Source: Lineus longissimus
Lineage: Eukaryota > Nemertea > Pilidiophora > Heteronemertea > Lineidae
Direction: 5' to 3'
Length of the DNA stretch: 64,000 nucleotides
Assembly: GCF_910592395.1 (NCBI RefSeq)
Contig: NC_088317.1
Location: 620,001 to 684,000, forward strand
Within the stretch, counting starts at the first letter, position 1; each line of letters begins with the position of its first letter. The notes beneath the pieces were generated by a model, which saw only the letters and a list, made by a program, of their open reading frames with translations, was not told where the DNA came from and did no database searches. Made by a program: the position numbers and the translations under genes. Below are positions 25,001 through 37,000 of this stretch, piece by piece.

Positions 25001-28000
25001 TTTATTTCTCAATTCAAATACAACTGATTTTTGTGGCTTTGTTTGTTTTTACTTACACCAAATGATGAACAGGTTGAACTGTTTTACTGGAAGGGAATTG
25101 ACGATGATAGTCAGTATCTGATGAGTTCAAATTAATATCTTACGAACAATTCTACTAAAACTAACAATCTATATTAGTTACTACCATCAATGTAAAAAAC
25201 AGGGTGGAATTAGATAAAAAGTTTCCATGCTGCCGTTTGGAAAGTAGAATTTTATCTAACCCATGGTTTCACCAAAGCCAGCTGTTGGCTCTCTCATCTG
25301 ACATGTGGTAGGCCTCCACCATATACATGATAAAGATAACACCATCTACTTACTGACACAGTTGTTTCCGACCAGCTCAGTTCCTTGTGGACACTTCCCA
25401 TTGAATATTGAGATGGATATTGAGCCTCCTATTAGGGAAATAAAGAAAACACAACAGTTAAGTAAACTTGTTGAAGGGGTTCATAATTCTACATACTAGA
25501 AGAGTGTCTTCGAATCTAGGAACTGGAAGAAGAGGGAGCGTGCTCTGCATTTCTTAACAGAATTCCTGGACAGGTGTGATCCAAAATTTCATAAGTGGTC
25601 AGTTTTAAAAAGTTTACATCAGGATCAGCGCTTGATAAACGTACATAAATGATTAATAACAAGAAATTTTTCAAAAAACACGAAAAAGTAGTTTCGCAGG
25701 GGTTCGAACCCGTGACCATCCAATCCATAGCGCAACCGTCTAACCGCTGAGGCCATCAAGGCTTTAATGATAGAGCGGGATTTTTGTTGTTGAGGTCGTC
25801 GCCATGTTGAAAAAGCGCAATGATTGTGACGAGGTCTCGCTGGCGGAAGGGTAATTGGGTACAAATAGTTCCAAGCTAATCGTATAACTCAATATTGCGA
25901 CAGATTTTTCTTGATATATCGTATTTATATAGCTCGGTGATATAAAAGATAATGTTGGTAGTTGATTTTAATGTTTGAATGGCTTTCTCAAATATGTTTT
26001 TAGAAGCGAGGTCAACAGGGTCAAAAGAAATAGTCTTTGGCGCCAATGATGTGAGCAATGGCGAAATTGAATTAAGATTCGAGTCGATTCTATTGGAGTC
26101 GAAGTGTGCATGCACAAGGCAATCGTATTTATATAGCTCCGTGCACGTGATTTGAAGGGACAATTTGGGTGTGTGATTTAGGTGACCAGAAAGATGATAT
26201 GTTATTTGAATCTGTCCGCCTGCTCATCACTGTAGTTACAAACTAAATGCTCATCACTAATAATGAATTTAGCGCTGACTTGTCAAACCATTCTCTGGAG
26301 TGCTCGAACACCTGGAATCAGCTTGAAAAGTTCGGGTGAAGGGGGTTTCTTCGTGATAATATTCATAATGGTATAAGATGATGGTATAAGAGTGCCGGCG
26401 AATCTAGGAACTGGAAGAAGAGGGAGCGTGCTTTGCATTTCTTATCAAAATTCCTTGACAGGTGTGTTCCAAAATTTCATAAGTGGTCAATTTAAAAAAG
26501 TTTACATCAATTAGGAGCCGTGCGTCTGGTGCACCCACTTGGATCCGCGCCTGATAAACGTACATAAATGATTAATAACAAGAAATTTTTCAAAAAAACA
26601 CGAAAAAATAGTTTCGCCGGGATTCGAACCCGTGACCATCCAATCCATAGTGCAACCGTCTAACCGCCGAGGCCATCAAGGCTTCAATGATAGAATGGGA
26701 TTTTCGTTGTTCATGTCGTCGCCATGTTGAAAAAGCGCAATGATTGTGACGAGGTCTCGCTGGCGGAAGGGTAATTGGGTGCAAATAGTTCCAAGCTAAT
26801 CGTATAATTCAATATTGCGACAGATTTGTCTTGATATATCGTATTTATATAGCTCGGTGATATAAAAGATAATGTTGGTAGTTGATTTTAATGTTTGAAT
26901 GGCTTTCTCAAAAATGTTTTTAGAAGCGAGGTCAACAGGGTCAAAAGAAATAGTCTTTGGCGCCAATGATGTGAGCAATGGCGAATTTGAATTAAGATTC
27001 GAGTCGATTCTTTTGGAGTCGGAAGTGTGCATGCACAAGGCAATCGTATTTATATAGCTCCGTGCACGTGATTTGAAGGGACAATTTGGGTGTGGGATTT
27101 AGGTGACCAGAAAGATGATATGTAATTTGAAGCTGTCCGCCTGCTCATCACTGTGGTTACAAACTAAATGCTCATCACTAATAATGAATTTATTTATTAC
27201 TCATGCTACTACTGCTGTTGTTCTTGTTCTTGTGAAACGAACAAAGAGCAAATGAGTGTGTGATCGAAACATCAGCATAAAGAAAGAAAGGGTCAAGTTG
27301 TGAAAAAGCAAGTTAAGGAACTCACTCGAACAGGCTGCATCTTCCACCAAGTGAGCAACAAACCTGTTTTGAAACAACTGGACCCTGTTCGCAAAACTAT
27401 GGGATCCTAATGTTATGTTTTAACACTCTCCAGCATGTGGCCTCGTGGCCTAATGGATAAGGTCTCTGACACCAGTCCAGTAGATTGCGGGTTCGAGACT
27501 TGTCAGGGTCAATATATTTTTATTTCCGTGATAATATTCATTACTTACCTGGCTTGATTTCTGATTGGGTTATGACGCCTGAGAGAAGAGAGAAATATTA
27601 CACGTTAGCTATATAAATTCATTTTATTATCTCACAGTGCTATCCTTTTACCATTGCTGTTATGAATTACAGTAAATTGAATTGATATACTGCGGAAGAC
27701 TTGTTTCATTTGGTCATACACAAGTGAACAAACTGGCCTGTTCAAACACATGAAATAAACATTGAGATGAAGATAGTTGGCACTCGCATCATCAAAGTAA
27801 GGATAGAATGATGTAATACAACAAAAAACACTTACCTTTACAACCAGTGGCTTTATCATATTCAAAGCCTTTGTTACATTTGCAATCATACCCACCAGCC
27901 TTTGGTGCACACGTGGCATCTCCCTTGCAGGGTTTCGTGGTCTTACAGAGGTCAATCACTGAAGAAAGATGAAATAAACTTAGTTCCTCCAGAAAAACAA

Positions 28001-31000
28001 GCCAGATAGATCACGAAGTAAATTAGGAAACTAAACTCACTTTTGCATCCGGTGCCTTTAACATATTCATAGTCCTTCTTGCATGAGCAGGTGAAGCCTC
28101 CAGCTTTAGGAGTACATGTGGCGCCACCCTTGCAGGGTTTCGTCGTCTTACAGAGGTCAATCACTGAAGAAAGATGAAATAAACTTAGTTCCTGCAGAAA
28201 AAACAAGCCAGATCACGAAGTAAATAAGGAAACTGAACTCACTTTTGCATCCGGTGCCTTTAACATATTCATAGTCCTTCTTGCATGAGCAGGTGAAGCC
28301 TCCAGCTTTAGGAGTACATGTGGCGCCACCCTGGCAGGGTTTCGTGGTCTTACAGAGGTCAATCACTGAAGAAAGATGAAATAAACTTAGTTCCTCCAGA
28401 AAAAAACAAGCCAGATAGATCACGAAGTAAATTAGGAAACTGAACTCACTTTTGCATCCGGTGCCTTTAACATATTCATAGTCCTTCTTGCATGAGCAGG
28501 TGAAGCCTCCAGCTTTAGGAGTACATGTGGCGCCACCCTTGCATGGTTTCGTCGTCTTACAGAGGTCAATCACTGAAGAAAGATGAAATAAACTTAGTTC
28601 CTCCAGAAAAAACAAGCCAGATAGATGACGAAGTTAATTAGGAAACTGAACTCACTTTTGCATCCGGTGCCTTTAACATATTCATAGTCCTTCTTGCATG
28701 AGCAGGTGAAGCCTCCAGCTTTAGGAGTACATGTGGCGCCACCCTTGCAGGGTTTCTTCGTCTTACAGAGGTCAATCACTGAAGAAAGATGAAATAAACT
28801 TAGTTCCTGCAGAAAAAACAAGCCAGATAGATCACGAAGTGAATAAGGAAACTGAACTCACTTTTGCATCCGGTGCCTTTAACATATTCATAGTCCTTCT
28901 TGCATGAGCAGGTGAAGCCTCCAGCTTTAGGAGTACATGTGGCGCCACCCTTGCAGGGTTTCGTGGTCTTACAGAGGTCAATCACTGAAGAAAGATGAAA
29001 TAAACTTAGTTCCTCCAGAAAAAACAAGCCAGATAGATCACGAAGTGAATAAGGAAACTGAACTCACTTTTGCATCCGGTGCCTTTAACATATTCATAGT
29101 CCTTCTTGCATGAGCAGGTGAAGCCTCCAGCTTTAGGAGTACACGTGGCATCTCCCTTGCAGGGTTTCTTCGTCTTACAGAGGTCAATCACTGAAGAAAG
29201 ATGAAATAAACTTAGTTCCTCCAGAAAAAACAAGCCAGATAGATCACAAAGTGAATAAGGAAACTGAACTCACTTTTGCATCCGGTGCCTTTAACATATT
29301 CGTAGTCCTTCTTGCATGAGCAGGTGAAGCCTCCAGCTTTAGGAGTACATGTGGCGCCACCCTTGCAGGGTTTCGTGGTCTTACAGAGGTCAATCACTGA
29401 AGAAAGATGAAATATACTTAGTTCCTCCAGAAAAAACAAGCCAGATAGATCACGAAGTGAATAAGGAAACTGAACTCACTTTTGCATCCGGTGCCTTTAA
29501 CATATTCATAGTCCTTCTTGCATGAGCAGGTGAAGCCTCCAGCTTTAGGAGTACATGTGGCGCCACCCTTGCAGGGTTTCGTGGTCTTACAGAGGTCAAT
29601 CACTGAAGAAAGATGAAATAAACTTAGTTCCTCCAGAAAAAACAAGCCAGATAGATCACGAAGTGAATAAGGAAACTGAACTCACTTTTGCATCCGGTGC
29701 CTTTAACATATTCATAGTCCTTCTTGCATGAGCAGGTGAAGCCTCCAGCTTTAGGAGTACATGTGGCACCCCCCTTGCAGGGTTTCGTGGTCTTACAGAG
29801 GTCAATCACTGAAAACACTTAAAGTTATCAGTCAAGTCAAGCACACATCGTACACACGCATAAACAAAAAATGCAGTTCAAGAAGGCTCACAACGGTTTT
29901 AACGAAATCAACTCACTTTTACAGCCAGTGCCCTTGTATTCATAATCCTTCTTGCATGTGCAGGTGAATGCTCCGGGTTTAGGAACACATGTGGCATCTC
30001 CTTTGCAGGGTTTCGTCGTCTTGCACAGGTCGATCACTGAAAAAATGTAAGATGAACTGCAAACGTAGCTTTTGATAACTTTAGGGAAATTAAGACACAT
30101 TCTATGGGAACATTCAGAAGTGTCAGATAAACCGTCAATTCTGCATGGCTGAAAAATTAAGTAGTGACAAACGAAATTCAACATAACCAAAGAGAAAGTG
30201 ATGAATGAACTCCACTCACTTTTGCATCCGGTTGCTTTTATGTATTCATAATCCTTCTTACACTGACACGTGTAACCTCCAACCTTAGGAAGACATACAG
30301 CATCTCCCTTACATGGCTTGGTGGTTTTGCAGAGGTCAATCACTGAAAAGAAAGATAAATTACAGAACTTATGACTCCAAGAAAAAACCTGTTATCAAAA
30401 GACAGAGGGAATTTCAACTTTCCAATTGAATGCAGGGTCTACTCACTTTTGCACCCGGTGCCTTTAATGTATTCGTAGTCCTTCTTACATTTGCACTCGT
30501 AGCTCCCAACTTTAGGTGTGCAGGTGGCATCTCCAGAACAGGGTTTTGTCTGACACAGATCGATCACTGAAAGGAAAAACAGTGTCGAACATATGCCAAG
30601 AAGACAACTCTTGCAGACAAGTGGAAGGAAGGGATGTTTTTATCTCTTGCACTTTGAAGAAAGTGTAGAATAGTTGACTAGTCGTTAAAGACAATTGACA
30701 TGCCAAGTGGACAAAGAGTAACAAAAGTAAAACAACAATGAACTCACTTTTACATCCAGTGCCTGCATCATACTCGTAGTTCTTTTTACAAGTGCAGTCA
30801 TAACCACCCTTCTTAGCAGCACAGGTGGCCCCTCCCTTACACGGCTTTTTGGTCGTACAGTGGTTGATCACTGGCGATGATGAATTGGGAGTCAGCCTCA
30901 AACAGGACAGGTCATGATAATGCAAAGACTATTATCTACTAAGGATATTGAAAAACTAAACTTGGTGTCAACTTTAGCTTGGCGTCATCTCTTTGAGTTA

Positions 31001-34000
31001 AGGCCTTTAGACATAACACTCAATCTAACCCCAAGTCCGTAGCCTAAGGTAATGCTTTTGAGCAACCAGGCTCTGTAGACTAATCATAAAGTGTGATTGA
31101 ATCTCGATAGTCACGAATCATTGAGATTTGCTATCTGAATGAATAGAGTCTACTCACTTTGGCATCCGGAATCAATCTTATATTCAAAGTCTTTCTTACA
31201 GTTGCAATCATAACCTCCTTGTTTAGGTTTACACGTGGCATCACCCTTACATGGTTTCTTGGTCACACACAGGTCAATCACTGAAACGAAGAACCCTTTT
31301 TTTAACAAAGTAGAACCCTTTTTTTAACAAAGTATACTAGCTTGGCTTTCTAACATCTTATACTTTATGTGTAATTAATTTATCAGTACAAGTCTTTAAA
31401 CAATGTTAAAAGTCTTATTAATTTCTTTGCACATATTTACAGGTAACTGCTCATTATATGTTATTTGTACAACTTTTCCAGCTACTGAAACGTTTTTATG
31501 GACAACAGCTGAAACTTCATTTGATAACCTAAGAATGCTGCTATGCGTTTTTATTTCCGATATTATAGCTGCCTTTAACCTCTCAAATGTTTGCCAAAAA
31601 AGATTATATCTGCTTAAAGGAAGTTAGTTAAACTGGTACAGCAGAGAAACGTGTTTACCTTTGCATCCTGAGCTCTTATCATATTCGTAGTTCGTTTCAC
31701 ACTTGCACTCGTAACTCCCAGTCTTAGGAACACATTTGGCAGTACCTTTACATGGAGTCTTGGTGTCCGTACAAAGGTCCACAGCTAGTTTTAGAAGAAA
31801 TGAAATAACATGTACGTATCTGAACTACTGAATAACATGTGTCAAATTAAACTAACATCAACAGCTAATTCCTGTCATCTATGCATTAGTTAACGACTAA
31901 CGGGTGTAGCTTTATTTTGTTGTCGTTTGCAGAAAGTTAGACCTAACATTCCTTTCTAAGGGCATAACATCTTGATGGTCGAGACATACAACTAACTTAC
32001 CATTTAACATGCTTAACGTGATTCCTGATAAGAATAAAGTAAGAATTTGATATAACTAAATAATGTATTGACTTTATTGTACAAACATGTAAAACAGACA
32101 TTGGGAAGACATTGTCAATTAACTAATATGTGAACGCTGACTCTTGAGCAAAAATTATATTGAAGTATCTGACAATTCCTGCATTGGTGTACTTTTACTG
32201 TCAGAACATAATTTATGAGCCTTCATACACATTTAGCAACATGAGAGACATATAAATGTTGTCAATGACACTGATGTGAAAGCAAGAACTAACAGGTAAT
32301 CATATACAAGTTAGACTTACCAATTTTTGGCCCAGTGTTTTGAACTTGTGAATGAAAATAACACGAATATGAAAATATAGCAAAATAGTGATTGATATTC
32401 TATGAAATAACGTACTATCAGGGGCTGAAAAGCATCTGAAGCTATAAAATTGGAAGTGGTCACTATTTTCTTTGCCATATGATGCACATTGAAACTGATT
32501 AATTTTGTAATGTTATTTTTCCATTTTAACATGGAACAAGATAAGTTTTACTCTGAACCTTTTGATAATCACCAATGCTGGGACAGTAGTCGCCCTTGCA
32601 ACATTTCCCGCTGATTCATGAGAAAACATTGGTACAACATTGATTGACTAGAGTCATGTTTTCGAACTCTTTGAAAGCACTTTAAGGCTAAATGTCTGCT
32701 GAATGATTCTTGTATTCGACTTACCCCAGGTCAAAAACAAATTGACGCTGGTGACTGAAATACAATATACATAGCATTTCATGTGTCAGTCATGAAGAGG
32801 GGAGAAGGGGAGGGTTGGAATCTTGATGTAATACAAAAAGTTTCGTTCACGCAGCAGCTTTAAATTGACAAGACATTTGCCGCATCAGTTTGAGCATTGG
32901 CAGCAGTGATTATATTGACCGTTTATGTTAAAACTATTGAAGATATAAGATAATGGACGTTACCTTTACACATGGAGCCGTCAATCACTGATCCCTTTGG
33001 ACAGACACCCTTGAATAGGATCAGTGGGAATGTCATTCCAAGCTTGAAGCTAACTGTTACGCTGGAAGAATCTACAATGGATAAGCATGTCATGACTATC
33101 ACATCGTCACAAGAAATGAGCATTTACCTACAATACGATTCCATACAATTTTATGGGCACACTTGGCAACAGTCTCATGCGCGCTGAGTATTTACGATGA
33201 AGAAACCAATAATTATACATTTGGCCAGGACCACCGTTTTAATGGTATACTACCGGGAGAAGACATCATCATCTGATTATCTGGATTTCGCACGAAGTTA
33301 CGCTAAACTGCAACTGTTATACTTACAAGACCATGAAATGCCTATAGGAATATAATAGAAAAAACGTTACCAGCAAATTCTGATGTGATATCACCACCTC
33401 CAGTAAAGCTTACGATTGAGAAGAGAGAATGAATTAAAATCATTTCGTGGCAATGTCTGTATAAGTGAAATTAAACGAATCATGATAATCAGTTCTTAAA
33501 GTTATCATTGTATATCATTATGAAAGACATATAGTGCTTCTCCACAGTAAAATTAGGCATTTCATAAATATAATCTTTGTCTTACCAAATTTCATAGCGT
33601 TGATCTTGACTGTAAAGGTGAGAAGAAAATATGACAAATGGTTATGAATGAGCAAAGTATGACGAAATGGTATCTAAACCCCTCGGTTATTCGGGTCACA
33701 TTCAAGGTCACACGAATCTAGGTCACACGAATCTAGGTCACATACTGCTTAGAGCATATAGTGATATTTCAGAATTCAATTTGACAGTTACTGTTTTGTT
33801 GGATTTCAACCAAAGGTAGATAGAAATTGTCATTTGGTTGATACGTTTTTCTAAAACCGATGAGATCTGATCGGAACGTAATTTACTTACCCCAATTTAG
33901 AAAAAGTTGCACGTTTGTTACTGAAGAATTGAATTGAAAAGGTCAAAGCTTATTGATGAAATCATTATAACTACAGCTCTACTTTCAAATGTGTCATACC

Positions 34001-37000
34001 TCATGGGAGATGAATCCGAAATTGCATAACCTTTGGTATGATATCTTATTTTCGCCCAGCCCCGTAGTCGCGTGATAGATAAAGGTCATTAGAAACAGAA
34101 ATATGCGAACTTCCCTGCAGAATGCCCTTGTCCGTACGACAGTAACGATGGTTATTGGTGATACTAAGTGAAGGCCTACATGTGTTCTCGGACAACGCCC
34201 TTATCATGGTCACAGCTGGAGAAAATGAAATTTGATAATGAGTTCTACTCACCAGTGCACATCTTCCCCGATGTCTTCGTCCCTGAAGGGCATGTTCCCT
34301 TGAACATACTGATGCTATAACTGTTACCCATTTTCACCTCGACAATAGTCTGGGCTGAAAGATAATTTTAAATACGTTATAGGATTATGAAGTACAGTAT
34401 TTACCTGAACCAATATACAAATGACTGCACTCTTAGAAATAAAGTTTTTTAGATTTTGAAAAACACTTTGGCCAACACAGATACACAATCCGTAGAGGTT
34501 TTTAGTTATGAGGAATAAATGGTACCTACTTGGGGGTGGGTATGTGAAGCCCGTCATTGTAATTCCTATTGAAAAGAAGCAGGATAATGATGAGATTATA
34601 ACATAAATGAGACTCAGATGAAACTCTTTCAAGCAATTCATAATCACTAATCAGTTTTTTAATCCAGGTTTTTCCCATTCTCATTCTCTCCGTTTCTATT
34701 GATACCTTAGTAGGCTATAAGGCATCAAATGATGATTTCATGTTTATGTTGATTGCAAGAAGAGTAACTGTGCTCACCACGACATTTTAAACGGATTAAA
34801 GTGTGGAACGAGACTTACCGAAGGTAGTACCATACAACTTCACTGCAAAATATAGATTGGAAACATTTCAAATATTTTGACCTGGGCGTATATCTTTGAA
34901 GCGATGAAGTCAAAACTATGAAGTTTTCAATAGCGGAGTATTTGTTGTTAGGAGCGGCGTTTCGGTCTTTAAATCATCGGGAAAGTATTACCGCACACCA
35001 ACCACGACCCCCATAGATCTCGTTTCTTCCCGCCATTGTGTCATTTTAAAACGAACAAATATGGCAAACTGGGACGGATTTCGGGTGAGGCTGGGAAAAA
35101 TTCGTTGTCGAGACGACGGAGGCCACAAGATTTCCATTGTGGATGTAAGACAGTGCAAGACTCACCCCACTGGTTGAACAGCTGTATATTCGTGACTGAA
35201 ATCAGAAAGATGACATCCTGTTTGACTCAATAACGCTTATACATTGTAATTCGCTGAATACTGGGACAGAAAGTGATGGTGAGGTTTACATCTCTTTACG
35301 TGGAGTTCATCGTAATCTTTAGTTCTAAAATTGTTGTCGTACCAACTTTTGAGGATCAAACGAATTGGTCCTTCCCAACAAAAGAAAAGATAGTTCAGAG
35401 TTGGGACAAAGAAGGCAAACATCAGGCATTCTGGCCCTTACAAGAAGCCTTATCAACGGATCATTCGCTCACTCGCTATCTTCCACACTCACTCACTCAC
35501 TCACTCCCCACTCCTGCCACTTGACATTCACGTTAACAGTGCTACAGGGTAACAACTTGTCCATCAAAATCAAATTCATACCTACTCGAACACATCGATC
35601 CCTTCGTAACCGTCCCTGATGGACAAGCGCCCCTGAACAGTGTCAGGGGGAAGGTTTCACCCATATAGAAGGTTATCGAGCCTGAATCTGTAGAAAAGAG
35701 AGGGTAGATGTTGACTGTTAGAAAATCCGATATCGACCATTATCAATATCGTTATTGAACGTAAGAAATGACCCGCCTGTCTTTCCTGCAGATTAGAACA
35801 ACATAATGACTTGAGTCTGCTTAAAGTTACCTCGCTACTTCACGCTACAAAATGATTGTTTTTCGTCAATATGAAGAACGAGTACGTATTGGCCAAATCC
35901 TTTTTTTGCTTAAGCGATAAAAGCGAAAGGTAATGATTGACCGGGTCTTCTTCTCTCTGCTCACCGACAGGCCATCAAACCGTTCTGTTTACATATGAAA
36001 GTTCTGGATGTTCTTTCAGCTCAGTTTTTATGTCACAATAAGTTCTGTTGGCGACATACAAGTATTTGACATAGTACAAGGCTACATGCAGAGTACTTAC
36101 AGCTCCAAGAAAGTCCTGCAAATGTAGAAAATCCGAGAGCATGTACATAGTGGACAAGTGTGTAATAGAACTCACGGCAGGAAGAAAATTTCCTCGAGCT
36201 TGCTCTGTTTGATAATATACATGTTAGATCAGGATGATGATCCCGTGTTAATACATTGGTTTGACGGATAATGTTGTTTTTATTGCACTTGACAATGGCA
36301 TTGCGGCCTTACACAATATACATCTGATATATTGAAGACGTGGAGGACATCTTACCGTATTGTTTAGCATTGGCAAATACTGAAAATATGCCACAATAAT
36401 AATAAAAATTAGGATAGAAAATAGTACCGCAATAGCTGTCATTTTGGCCAATTGGAAGCTCTGAATCCTGTTTCAGCGAGACTGGTTTAAATTTTGGCCA
36501 ATTGAAAGCTCTGGATCCTGCTTCATTGAGACTGGTTTAAATGTGAACCAATTAAAAGGGGCCATTCTGTTTATGGCTTAGGAAAGTGTCACTGAAAGAA
36601 AGAAACATCTGGCAAAAACCGTTTCAAAATATTTAAGCCTTCTGTGGTAAACCAATTGAATGTATTCTATGTTTGATACTTACACCACTGGATAAAAAGC
36701 TTCGTGCTGGTCACTGATGAAATGAAAGAATAGGAAAGGAACATTAAACGGACAGAGGCCATCGAGGTCGCCTCGTGCCATATTGGCCATATTGCCTGTA
36801 CCGTAAATTGACCTACTTACGCTTTGAAAGGTAGGTCAAATTGACCTAAATATGACAAAAGCGACACCAACATTAAATTTCTCAATCATTGTGAATGACC
36901 AACAGGTGTCAACATTCCAGATTTAAATCTCCTACGAGCAGTGATCAAGAAACGAAGCCACACAAAACAGCACCATGAACGTCTGGCCAACACTCGGCAC

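Noticed and set aside
33371-33412. Possible extra exon between cassette 3 exons B3 and D3
   Set aside because: It has splice-like ends and an open frame, but the acceptor is weak and no other cassette has an exon in this position.
33700-33755. Repeated aggtcaca half-sites resembling nuclear-receptor response elements
   Set aside because: They form a simple 17-bp tandem repeat inside an intron, so the half-site pattern is most likely incidental.
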